Below are positions 35,631 to 48,500 of a stretch of DNA of 64,000 nucleotides, one piece after another; positions within the stretch are counted from its first letter, which is position 1; every line of letters starts with the position of its first letter. The notes below the pieces were generated by a model that did not search any database, was not told the origin of the DNA, and was given only the letters and a program-made list of their open reading frames with translations. This DNA comes from Agelas oroides (taxonomy: Eukaryota; Porifera; Demospongiae; Agelasida; Agelasidae), in NCBI GenBank assembly GCA_949130485.1, contig OX422202.1:2161872-2225871 (forward strand), in the 5' to 3' direction. The position numbers and the translations under genes were made by a program.

Positions 35631-36290
35631 TGCCTAGTCAATAGTCAGACCACCACTACACTGGAGAGTGCGCCGTCTTTTCACTGGCTTTCGCGTCGAT
35701 TGTTCATACGTCAATTCAATTGTCCGTCTGCCAAGTCTATGGTCAGCGCTTCTGTTCACTGAATATTTCGCCTTTATTTCGCTAGTAGCTGCATCGATGT
35801 TCCTTACGCCAGGTCCAAGGTTTGTCAGTCAAGTCAGTTGTCAGTCCTTCGGTTCATTGGTCTCAATACCGACAGTTACCTTCTTCTGACCTCGACTGGT
35901 ACTTTTGCCCAGTCAATTGTCAGTCCACTGGTTCACTGGAAAGTCCACCGTCGTTTCAATGACTTTCGCGTCGATTGTTCATCCGTCAATTCAATGCTCC
36001 GTCTGCCAAGTCTATATGGTCAGCACTTCTGTTCACTGAATATTCCGCATTTATTTCGCTAGTAGCTGTATCGACGGTCCTTCTGCCAAGTGCAAGGTTT
36101 GTCAGCGAAGTCAGTTGTCAGTCCTTCAGTTCATTGGTCTCAGCACCGACAGTTAACTTCTTCTGACCTCGACTGGTACTTTTGTCGAGTCAATGGTCAG
36201 TCCAACGGTACACTGGAGAGTGCGCCGTCTTTTCACTGGATTTCACGTCGATTGTTCATCCGTCAATTCAATGGTCCGTCCGCCATGTAT

Positions 36291-37570
36291 ATATGCCGTC
36301 AATGGAAATTCACGCAACTTCCCTGTTAACCTTAGTCTGGAACAATCGTTGCACTAATGTAAAGAGCATGTCTATACAAGAAGCTGAGGGTATGGGGAGT
36401 TCAAAAATGTGAGCACTGAGTTTGTGCAAAAAGCGCACAAACTGGTACGGACCTGCCAAATAATCCGTTTGCTACAACGGCGCATTATGCCGTCAATGGA
36501 AATTCACGCAAATTCCCGGTTAATCCAAGCCCGGAACAATCGTTGCACTAATCCAAGGAGCATATCTAGAAGAAGCTGAGGGTATCGGGAGTTCAATAAT
36601 GTGAGCACTGCGTTTGTGCAAAAAGCGCACAACCCGGTACGGAACTGCAAAGTAATCCGTTTGCTACAACGGCGCGTAGTGCCGTCAACGGAAATTCAAG
36701 CAAATTGACGGCTAATCCAAGCCCGGAACAATCGTTGCACTAATGCAAGGAGCATATCTAGAAGAGGCTGAGAGTATCGGGAGTTCAAAAATGTGAGCAC
36801 TGAGGTTGTGCAAAAAGCGCACAAACTGGTACGGACCTGCCAATTAATCCGTTTGCTACAACGGCGCATTATGCCGTCAATGGCAATTCACGCAAATTCC
36901 CGATTAATCCAAGCGCGGAACAATTGTTGCACTAATGCAAGGAGCATATCCAGAAGAAGCTGAGGGTATCGGGAGTTCAAAAATGTGAGCACTGCGTTTG
37001 TGCAAAAAGCGCAAAACCCGGTACGGAACTGCAAAGTAATCCGTTTGCTACAACGGCGCGTAATGCCGTCAACGGAAATTCAAGCAAATTGACGGCTAAT
37101 CCAAGCCCGGAACAATCGTTGCACTAATGCAAGGAGCATATCTAGAAGAGGCTGAGAGTATCGGGACTTCAAAAATGTGAGCACTGAGGTTGTGCAAAAA
37201 GCGCTCAAACTGGTACGGACCTGCCAATTAATCCGTTTGCTACAACGGCGCATTATGCCGTCAATGGCAATTCACGCAAATTCCCGATTAATCCAAGCGC
37301 GGAACAATTGTTGCACTAATGCAAGGAGCATATCCAGAAGAAGCTGAGGGTATCGGGAGTTCAAAAATGTGAGCACTCAGTTTGTACAAAAAGCGCACAA
37401 ACCGGTACGGACCTGCCAAATAATCCGTTTGCTACAACGGCGCGTAATGCCGTCAATGGAAATTCAAGCAAATTGACGGCTAATCCAAACCCGGAACAAT
37501 CGTTGCGCTAATGCAAGGAGCATATCTAAAAGAAGCTGAGGGTATCGGGAGTTCAAAAATGTTAGCACTG
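36291..37570. repeat. Diverged 192-bp satellite monomers at the array edge
   Basis: TGCCGTCAATGG recurs at about 36295, 36487, 36679, 36871, 37063, 37255 and 37447, an exact 192-bp period. Monomers align to the main satellite (GGTTGCACTAATGCAAGGTG versus CGTTGCACTAATGCAAGGAG) but differ at many sites and lack the GGGCCGGCCAATA segment. Confidence 0.93.
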
Positions 37571-38479
37571 AGTTTGTGCAAAAAGCGCCGTCAGTGGAAA
37601 TTCGCGTACATTTGCGACTAATCCTAGCTCGGTACAAAGGTTGCGCTAATGAAGGGTGCATATTATCACTAAGCTGTGGGCATGAAGAGTTTAAAAATGT
37701 AAACACTTTCTCGGTGCAAAAGGCGCACAAAGCTGTACGGGCGGGCATATATCTCCGTCTTCTGCAGCGCAGTACAGTGCCGTCAATGGAAATACGCGTA
37801 TAAGCGACTCTTCCCAGCTCGGTACAAAGGTTGCACTAATGCAAGGTGCATATTATCAAGAAGCTAGGGGCATGAAGAGTTTAAAAATGTAAACCCTTTC
37901 TCGGTGCAAAAGGCGCACAAAGCTGTACGGGAAGGCCAATATCACCGTCCCACGCAGCGCCGTATAGTGCCTTCAATGGAAATTCGCGTACATTCGCGAC
38001 TAATCTTATCACGGTATAAAGGTTGCACTAATGCAAGGTGCCTATTATCAAGAAGCTATGGGCATGAAGAGTTTAAAAATGTAAATCCTTTCTCGGTCGA
38101 AAAGGCGCACAAATCTGTAAGGTCCGTCCAATATATCCGTCCCATGCAGCGCCGTATAGTGCCTTCAATGCAAATTCGCGTACATTCACGACAAATCCTA
38201 GCTCGGTACAAAGGTTGCACTAATACAAGGTGCATATTATCAAGAAGCTAGGAGCATGAAGAGTTTAAAAATGTAAACCCTTTCTCGGTGCAAAAGGCGC
38301 GCAAAGCTGTACGGGCCGGCCAATACCTCCGTCCCATGCAGCGCCGTATAGTGCCTTCAATGGAAATTCGCGTACATTCGCGACTAATCCTAGCTCGGTA
38401 CAAAGGTTGCACTAATGAAGGGTGCATATTATTACTAAGCTGTGGGCATGAAGAGTTTAAAAATGTAAACACTTTCTCG

Positions 38480-40440
38480 GTGCAAAAGGCACACAAAGCT
38501 GTACGGGCCGGCCTATATCTCCGTCCTCTGCAGCGCAGTGCAGTGCCGTCAATGGAAATACGCGTATAAGCGACTCTTCCCAGCTCGGTACAAAGGTTGC
38601 ACTAATGCAAGGTGAATATTATCAAGAAGCTAGGGGCATGAAGAGTTTAAAAATGTAAACCCTTTCTCGGTGCAAAAGGCGCACAAAGCTGTACGGGAAG
38701 GCCAATATCACCGTCCCACGCAGCGCCGTATAGTGCCTTCAATGGAAACTCGCGTACATTCGCGACTAATCCTATCTCGTGTATAAAGGTTGCACTAATG
38801 CAAGGTGCCTATTATCAAGAAGCTAGGGGCATGAAGAGTTTAAAAATGTAAACCCTTTCTCGGTGCAAAAGGCGCACAAAGCTGAACGGGCCGGCCAATA
38901 CCTCAGTCCTATACAGCGCCGTATAGTGCCTTCAATGGAAATTCGCGTACATTCGCGACTAATCCTAGTTCGGTACAAAGGTTGCACTAATGCAAGGTGC
39001 ATATTATTAAGAAGCTATGGGCATAAACAGTTTAACAATGTAAACCCTTTCTCGGTGCAAAAGCTGCACAAATCTGTACGGGCCGGCCAATATCTCTAAG
39101 CCATGCAGCGTCGTATATTTCCTTCAAAGGAAATTCTCGTACATTCGCGACTAATCCTAGCTCGGTACAAAGGTTGCACTAATGCAAGGTGCATATTATC
39201 AATAAGCTATGGGCATGAAGAGTTTAAAAATGTAAACCCCTTCTCGGTGCAAAAGCCGCACAAAGCTGTACGGGCCGGCCAATACCTCCGTCCCATGCAG
39301 CGCCGTATAGTGCCATGAATGGAAATTCGCGTACATTCGCGACTAATCCTAGCTCGGTACAAAGGTTGCACTAATGCAAGGTGCATATTATCAAGAAGCT
39401 ATGAGCATGAAGAGTTTAAAAACGTAAACCATTCCTTGGTGCAAAAGGCGCACAATGCTATACGGGCCGGCCAATACCTCCGTCCCATGCAGCGCCTTAT
39501 AGTGCCATCAATGGAAATTCGCGTACACTCGCGACTAATCCTAGCTCGGTACAAAGGTTGCACTAATGCAAGGTGCATATTATCAAGAAGCTATGGTCAT
39601 GAAGAGTTTAAAAATGTAAACCCTTTCTCGGTGCAAAAGGCGCACAAAGCTGTACGGGCTGGCCTATATCTCCGTCCTCTGCAGCGCAGTGCAGTGCCGT
39701 CAATGGAAATACGCGTATAAGCGACTCTTCCCAGCTCGGTACAAAGGTTGCACTAATGCAAGGTGAATATTATCAAGAAGCTAGGGGCATGAAGAGTTTA
39801 AAAATGTAAACCCTTTCTCGGTGCAAAAGGCGCACAAAGCTGTACGGGAAGGCCAATATCACCGTCCCACGCAGCGCCGTATAGTGCCTTCAATGGAAAC
39901 TCGCGTACATTCGCGACTAATCCTATCTCGTGTATAAAGGTTGCACTAATGCAAGGTGCCTATTATCAAGAAGCTAGGGGCATGAAGAGTTTAAAAATGT
40001 AAACCCTTTCTCGGTGCAAAAGGCGCACAAAGCTGAACGGGCCGGCCAATACCTCAGTCCTATACAGCGCCGTATAGTGCCTTCAATGGAAATTCGCGTA
40101 CATTCGCGACTAATCCTAGTTCGGTACAAAGGTTGCACTAATGCAAGGTGCATATTATTAAGAAGCTATGGGCATAAACAGTTTAACAATGTAAACCCTT
40201 TCTCGGTGCAAAAGCTGCACAAATCTGTACGGGCCGGCCAATATCTCTATGCCATGCAGCGTCGTATATTTCCTTCAAAGGAAATTCTCGTACATTCGCG
40301 ACTAATCCTAGCTCGGTACAAAGGTTGCACTAATGCAAGGTGCATATTATCAATAAGCTATGGGCATGAAGAGTTTAAAAATGTAAACCCCTTCTCGGTG
40401 CAAAAGCCGCACAAAGCTGTACGGGCCGGCCAATATCTCC
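38480..40440. repeat. Local higher-order repeat of six monomers within satellite B
   Basis: Blocks about 38500-39290 and 39651-40440 are nearly identical at an offset of 1,151 bp (6 x 192 minus 1). They share a divergent monomer with CTGCAGCGCAGTGCAGTG and ACGCGTATAAGCGACTC. A related monomer is also at about 37753, 767 bp (4 x 192 minus 1) before the first. Confidence 0.85.
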
Positions 40441-42599
40441 GTCCCATGCAGCGCCGTATAGTGCCTTCAATGGAAATTCGCGTATATTAGCGACTAATCC
40501 TAGCTCGGTACAAAGGTTGCACTAATGCAAGGTGCATATTATCAAGAAGCTATGGGCATGAAGAGTTTATAAATGTAAGCCCTTTCTCGGTGCAAAAGGC
40601 GCACAAAGCTGTACGGGCCGGCCAATACCTCCTTCCCATGCAGCGCCGTATAGTGAGTTCAATGGAAATCCGCGTACATTCGCGACTAATCATAGCTCGG
40701 TACAAAGGTTGCACTAACGCAAGGTGCATATTATCAAGAAGCTATGGTCATGAAGAGTTTCAAAACATAAACCATTTCTCGGTGCAAAAGGAGCACAAAG
40801 CAGTTCGTACAGGCCAATATCTCCTTCCCATGAAGCGACGTATAGTGCCTTCAATGGAAATTCGAGTACATTCGCGACTAATCCTAGCTCGGTACAAAGG
40901 TTGCACTAATGCAAGGTGCATATCATCAAGAAGCTATGGGCATGAAGAGTTAAAATGTAAACCCTATCTCGGTGCAAAGGGCGCAGAAAGCTGTACTGGC
41001 CGGCCAATACCTCAGTTCCATGCATCGCCGCATAGTGCCTTCAATGGAAATTAGCGTACATTCGCGACTAATCCTAGCTCGTTACAAAATTTGCACTAAT
41101 GCAAGGTTCATATTATCGAGAAGCTATGGGCATGAAGAGTGTAAAAATGTAAACCTTTTCTCGGTGCAAAAGTCGCACAAAGCTGTACGGGCCGGCCAAC
41201 ATCTCCGTCCCATGCAGCGCTGTATAGTGCCTTCAATGGAAATTCGCGTACATTCGCGACTAATCCTAGCTCGGTACAAAGGTTGCACTAACGCAAGGTG
41301 CATATTACCAAGAAGCTATGGGCATGAAGAGTTTAAAATTGTAAACAATTTCTCGGTGCAAAAGGCGTACAAAGCTGTACGGGCCGTCCAATACCTCCGT
41401 CCCATTCAGCTCCGTATAGTGCCTTCAATGGAAATTCGCTTACATTCGCGACTATTCCAAGCTCGGTACAAAGGCTGCACTAATGCAAGGTGCATATTAT
41501 CAAGAAGCTATGGTCATGAAGAGTTTAAAAATGTAAACCCTTTCTCGGTGCAAAAGGCGCACAAAGCTGTACGGGCCTGCCAATACCTCCTTCCGATTCA
41601 GCGCCGTATAGTGTCTTCAATTGAAATTCGCGTACATTCGCGACTAATCCTAGCTCGGTACAAAGGTTGCACTAATGCAAGGTGCATATTATCAAGAAGC
41701 TATGAGCATGAAGAGTTTAAAAACGTAAACCATTTCTTGGTGCAAATGGCGCACAAAATTATACGGGCCGGCTAATACCTCCGTCCCATGCAGCGACTTA
41801 TAGTGCCATCAATGGAAATTCGCGTACACTCGCGACTAATCCTAGCTCGGTACAAAGGTTGCACTAATGCAAGGTGCATATTATCAAGAAGCTATGGTCA
41901 TGAAGAGTTTAAAAATGTAAACCCTTTCTCGGTGCAAAAGGCGCACAAAGCTGTACGGGCCGGCCAATACCTCCTTCCCATGCAGCGCCGTATAGTGTCT
42001 TCAATGGAAATTCGCGTACATTCGCGACTAATCCTAGCTCGGTACAAAGGTTGCACTAATGCAAGGTGCATATTATCAAGAAGCTATGAGCATGAAGAGT
42101 TTAAAAACGTAAACCATTTCTTGGTGCAAAAGGCGCACAAAATTATACGGGCCGGCTAATACCTCCGTCCCATGCAGCGACTTATAGTGCCATCAATGGA
42201 AATTCGCGTACACTCGCGACTAATCCTAGCTCGGTACAAAGGTTGCACTAATGCAATGTGCATATTATCAAGAAGCTATGGTCATGAAGAGTTTAAAAAT
42301 GTAAACCCTTTCTCGGTGCAAAAGGCGCACAAAGCTGTACGGGCCGGCCAATACCTCCGTCCCATGCAGCGCCGTATAGTGTCTTCAATGGAAATTCGCG
42401 TACATTCGCGACTAATCCTAGCTCGGTACAAAGATTGCACTAATGCAAGGTGCATATTATCAAGAAGCTATGAGCATGAAGAGTTTAAAAATGTAAACCA
42501 TTTCTTGGTGCAAAAGGCGTACAAAGTTGTACGGGCCGGCAAATACCCCCGTCCCATGCAGCGCCGTATAGTGCCTTCAATGGAAATTCGCGTACATTC

Positions 42600-45500
42600 G
42601 CGACTAATCCTAGCTCGGTACAAAGGTTGCACTAATGCAAGGTGCATATCTTCAAGAAGCTATCGGCATGAAGTGCTTAAAAATGTAAACCATTTCTTGG
42701 TGCAAAAGGCGCACAAAGCTATACGGGACGACCAATACCACAGTCCCATGCAGCGCCGTATAGTGCCTTGAATGGAAATTCGCGTACACTCCCGACTAAT
42801 CCTAGCTCGGTACAAAGGTTGCACTAATGCAAGGTGCATATTATCACGAAGCTATGGGCATGAAGAGTTTAAAAATGTAAACCCTTTCTCGGTGCAAAAG
42901 GCGCACAAAGCTATACGTGCCGGCCAATACCTCCGTCCCATGCAGCGCCGTATAGTGTCTACAATGGAAATTCGCGTACATTCGCGACTAATCCTAGCTC
43001 GGTACAAAGGTTGCACTAATGCAAGGTGCAAATTATCAAGAAACTATGGGCATGAAGAGTTTTTAAATGCAATCCCTTGCTTTGTGCAAAAGGCGCACAA
43101 AGCTGTACGGGCCGGCCAATACCTCCGTCCCATGCAGCGCCGTATAGTGCCTTCAATGGAAATTCGCGTACATTCGCGACTAATCCTAGCTCGGTACAAA
43201 GGCTGCACTAACGCAAGGTGCATATTACCAAGAAGCTATGGGCATGAAGAGTTTAAAATTGTAAACAATTTCTCGGTGCAAAAGGCGTACAAAGCTGTAC
43301 GGGCCGGCCAATACCTCCGTCCCATGCAGCGTCGTATAGTGCCATCAATGGAAATTCGCGTACATTCGCGACTAATCCTAGCTCGGTACAAAGGCTGCAC
43401 TAATGCAAGGTGCATATTATCAAGAAGCTATGGGCATGAAGAGTTTAAAAATGTAAACCCTTTCTCGGTGCAAAAGGCGCACAAAGCTATACGTGCCGGC
43501 CAATACCTCCGTCCCATTCAGCGCCGTATAGTGCCTTCAATGGCAATTCGCTTATATTCGCGACTATTCCAAGCTCGGTACAAAGGCTGCACTAATGCAT
43601 GGTGCATATTATCAAGAAGCTATGGTCATGAAGAGTTTAAAAATGTAAACCCTTTCTCGGTGCAAAAGGCGCACAAAGCTGTACGTGCCGGCCAATACCT
43701 CCTTCCCATGCAGCGCCGTATAGTGTCTTCAATGGAAATTCGCGTACATTCGCGACTAATCCTAGCTCGGTACAAAGGTTGCACTAACGCAAGGTGCATA
43801 TTATCAAGAAGCTATGGGCATGAAGAGTTTAAAAATGTAAACAATTTCTCGGTGCAAAAGGCGTACAAAGCTGTACGGGCCGGCCAATACCTCCTTCCCA
43901 TGCAGCGCCGTATAGTGTCTTCAATGGAAATTCGCGTACATTCGCGACTAATCCTAGCTCGGTACAAAGGTTGCACTAACGCAAGGTGCATATTACCAAG
44001 AAGCTATGGGCATGAAGAGTTTAAAAATGTAAACAATTTCTCGGTGCAAAAGGCGCACAAAGCTGTACGGGCCGGCCAATACCTCCGTCCCATGCAGCGC
44101 CGTATAGTGCCATCAATGGAAATTCGCGTACATTCGCGACTAATCCTAGCTCGGTACAAAGGTTGCACTAATGCAAGGTGCATATTATCAAGAAGCTATG
44201 AGCATGAAGAGTTTAAAAATGTAAACCATTTCTTGGTGCAAAAGGCGCACAAAGTTGTACGGGCCGGCAAATACCCCCGTCCCATACAGCGCCGTATAGT
44301 GCCTTCAATGGAAATTCGCGTACATTCGCGACTAATCCTAGCTCGGTACAAAGGTTGCACTAATGCAAGGTGCATATCTTCAAGAAGCTATCGGCATGAA
44401 GTGTTTAAAAATGTAAACCATTTCTTGGTGCAAAAGGCGCACAAAGCTATACGGGACGACCAATACCACAGTCCCATGTAGCGCCGTAGAGTGCCTTGAA
44501 TGGAAATTCGCGTACACTCTCGACTAATCCTAGCTCGGTACAAAGGTTGCACTAATGCAAGGTGCATATTATCAAGAAGCTATGGGCATGAAGAGTTTAA
44601 AAATGTAAACCCTTTCTCGGTGCAAAAGGCGCACAAAGCTATACGTGCCGGCCAATACCTCCGTCCCATGCAGCGCCGTATAGTGTCTTCAATGGAAATT
44701 CGCGTACATTCGCGACTAATCCTAGCTCGGTACAAAGGTTGCACTAATGCAAGGTGCAAATTATGAAGAAGCTATGGGCATGAAGAGTTTTTAAATGCAA
44801 TCCCTTGCTCGGTGCAAAAGGCGCACAAATCTGTACGGGCCGGCCAATACCTCCGTCCCATGCAGCGCCGTATAGTGCCTTCAATGGAAATTCGCGTACA
44901 TTCGCGACTAATCCTAACTCGGTACAAAGGCTGCACTAACGCAAGGTGCATATTACCAAGAAGCTATGGGCATGAAGAGTTTAAAATTGTAAACAATTTC
45001 TCGGTGCAAAAGGCGTACAAAGCTGTACGGGCCGGCCAATACCTCCGTCCCATGCAGCGCCGTATAGTGCCATCAATGGAAATTCGCGTACATTCGCGAC
45101 TAATCCTAGCTCGGTACAAAGGTTGCACTAATGCAAGGTGCATATTATCAAGAAGCTATGAGCATGAAGAGTTTAAAAACGTAAACCATTTCTTGGTGCA
45201 AAAGGCGCACAAAGCTATACGGGCCGGCAAATACCTCCGTCCCATGCAGCGCCGTATAGTGTCTTCAATGGAAATTCGCGTACACTCGCGACTAATCCTA
45301 GCTCGGTACAAAGGTTGCACTAATGCAAGGTGCATATTATCAAGAAGCTATGGTCATGAAGAGTTTAAAAATGTAAGCCCTTTCTCGGTGCAAAAGGCGC
45401 ACAAAGCTGTACGGGCCGGCCAATACCTCCGTCCCATGCAGCGCCGTATAGTGTCTTCAATGGAAATTCGCGTACATTCGCCACTAATCCTATCTCGGTA

Positions 45501-48500
45501 CAAAGGTTGCACTAATGCAAGATGCATATTATCAAGAAGCTATGAGCATGATGACTTTAAAAATGTAAACCATTTCTTGGTGCAAAAGGCGCACAAAGTT
45601 GTACGTGCCGGCAAATACCCCCGTCCCATGCAGCGCCGTATAGTGCCTTCAATGGAAATTCGCGTACATTCGCGACAAATCCTAGCTCGCTACAAAGGTT
45701 GCACTAATGCAAGGTGCATATCTTCAAGAAGCTATCGGCATGAAGTGTTTAAAAATGTAAACCATTTCTTGGTGCAAAAGGTGCACAAAGCTCTACGGGA
45801 CGACCAATACCACAGTCCCATGCAGCGCCGTATAGTGTCTTCAATGGAAATTCGCGTACATTCGCGACTAATCCTAGCTCGGTACAAAGGCTGCACTAAC
45901 GCAAGGTGCATATTACCAAGAAGCTATGGGCATGAAGAGTTTAAAATTGTAAACAATTTCTCGGTGCAAAAGGCGTACAAAGCTGTACGGGCCGGCAAAT
46001 ACCTCCGTTCCATGCAGCGCCGTATAGTGCCATCAATGGAAATTCGCGTACATTCGCGACTAATCCTAGCTCGGTACAAAGGTTGCACTAATGCAAGGTG
46101 CATATTATCAAGAAGCTATGAGCATGAAGAGTTTAAAAACGTAAACCATTTCTTGGTGCAAAAGGCGCACAAAGCTATACGGGCCGGCCAATACCACCGT
46201 CCCATGCAGCGCCGTATAGTGCCATCAATGGAAATTCGCGTACATTCGCGACTCATCCTAGCTCGGTACAAAGGTTGCACTAATGCAAGGTGCATATTAT
46301 CAAGAAGCTATGAGCATGAAGAGTTTAAAAATGTAAACCATTTCTTGGTGCAAAAGGCGCACAAAGCTATACGGGCCGGCCAATACCCCCGTCCCATGCA
46401 GCGCCGTATAGTGCCTTCAATGGAAATTCGCGTACATTCGCGACTAATCCTAGCTCGGTACAAAGGTTGCACTAATGCAAGGTGCATATCTTCAAGAAGC
46501 TATCGGCATTTAGTGTTTAAAAATGTAAACCATTTCTTGGTGCAAAAGGCGCACAAAGTTGTACGGGCCGGCAAATACTCCCGTCTCATGCAGCGCCATA
46601 TAGTGCCTTGAATGGAAATTCGCGTACATTCGCGACTAATCCTAGCTCGGTACAAAGGTTGCACTAATTCAAGGTGCATATCTTCAAGAAGCTATCGGCA
46701 TGAAGTGTTTAAAAATGTAAAACATTTCTTGGTGCAAAAGGCGCACAAAGCTATACGGGACGACCAATACCACAGTCCCATGCAGCGCCGTATAGTGCCA
46801 TCAATGGAAATTCGCGTTCACTCGCGACTAATCCTAGCTCGGTACAAAGGTTGCACTAATGCAAGGTGCATATTATCAAGAAGCTATGGGGATGAAGAGT
46901 TTAAAAATATAAATCCTTTCTCGGTGCAAAAGGCGCACAAAGCTGTACGGGCCGGCCAATACCTCCGTCCCACGCAGCGCCTTATAGTGCCTTCAATGGA
47001 AATTCGCGTACATTCGCGACTAATCCTAGCTCGGTACAAAGGCTGCACTAACGCAAGGTGCATATTACCAAGAAGCTATGGGCATGAAGAGTTTAAAAAT
47101 GTAAACAATTTTTCGGTGCAAAAGGCGTACAAAGCTGTACGGGCCGGCCAATACCTCCGTCCCATGCAGCGCCGTATAGTGCCATCAATGGAAATTCGCG
47201 TACATTCGCGACTAATCCTAGCTCGGTACAAAGGTTGCACTAATGCAAGGTGCATATTATCAAGAAGCTATGAGCATGAAGAGTTTAAAAACGTAAAATA
47301 TTTCTTGGTGCAAAAGGCGCACAAAGCTATACGGGCCGGCCAATACCTCCGTCCCATGCAGCGCCTTATAGTGCCATCAACGGAAATTCGCGTACACTCG
47401 CGACTAATCCTAGCTCGGTACAAAGGTTGCACTAATGCAAGGTGCATATTATCAAGAAGCTATAAGCATGAAGAGTTTAAAAATGTAAACCATTTCTTGG
47501 TGCAAAAGGCGCACAAAGTTGTACGGGCCGGCAAATACCCCCGTCCCATGCAGCGCCGTATAGTGCCTTCAATGGAAATTCCCGTACATTCGCGACTAAT
47601 CCTAGCTCGGTACAAAGGCTGCACTAACGCAAGGTGCATATTACCAAGAAGCTATAGGCATGAAGAGTTTAACATTGTAAACAATTTCTCGGTGCAAAAG
47701 GCGTACAAAGCTGTACGGGCCGGCCAATACCTCCGTCCCATTCAGCGCCGTGTAGTGTCATCAATGGAAATTCGCGTACATTCGCGACTAATCTTAGCTC
47801 GGTACAAAGGATGCACTAATGCAAGGTGCATATTATCAAGAAGCTATGGGGATGAAGAGTTTAAAAATGTGAACCATTTCTCTGTGCAAAAGGCGCACAA
47901 AGCTGTACGGGCCGGCCAATACCTCCGTCCCATGCAGCGCCTTATAGTGTCTTCAATGGAAATTCCCGTACATTCGCGACTAATCCTAGCTCGGTACAAA
48001 GGCTGCACTAACGCAAAGTGCGTATTACCAAGAAGCTATGGGCATGAAGAGTTTAAAAATGTAAACAATTTCTCGGTGCAAAAGGCGTACAAAGCTGTAC
48101 GGGCCGGACAATACCTCCGTCCCATGCAGCGCCGTATAGTGCCATCAATGGAAATTCGCGTACATTCGCGACTAATCCTAGCTCGGTACAAAGGTTGCAC
48201 TAATGCAAGGTGCATATTATCAAGAAGCTATGAGCATGAAGAGTTTAAAAATGTAAACCATTTCTTGGTGCAAAAGGCGCAAATAGCTATACAGGCCGGC
48301 CAATACCTCCGTCCCATGCAGCGACTTATAGTGCCATCAAAGGAAATTCGCGTACACTCGCGACTAATCCTAGCTCGGTACAAAGGTTGCACTAATGCAA
48401 GGTGCATATCTTCAAGAAGCTATCGGCATGAAGTGTTTAAAAATGTAAACAATTTCTTGGTACAAAAGGCGCACAAAGCTATACGGGACGACCAATACCA

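Larger units (their letters stand above)
33590..36290. repeat. Satellite A: ~275-bp tandem repeat, interrupted by two insertions
   Basis: The marker GCGTCGATTGTTCATCCGTC (or close variants) recurs at about 34603, 34905, 35693, 35968 and 36245; TCTATGGTCAGCACTTCTG recurs in step. The basic period is 273-277 bp (one unit is 302). About seven copies remain once the 768-bp element and the 512-bp insertion are subtracted. Short open frames in it are incidental. Confidence 0.88.

Noticed and set aside
37464..38496. Minus-strand open frames in the satellite (repeating FLNSSCPQL-type peptides)
   Set aside because: Short antisense shadows in a few monomers; they do not persist along the array.
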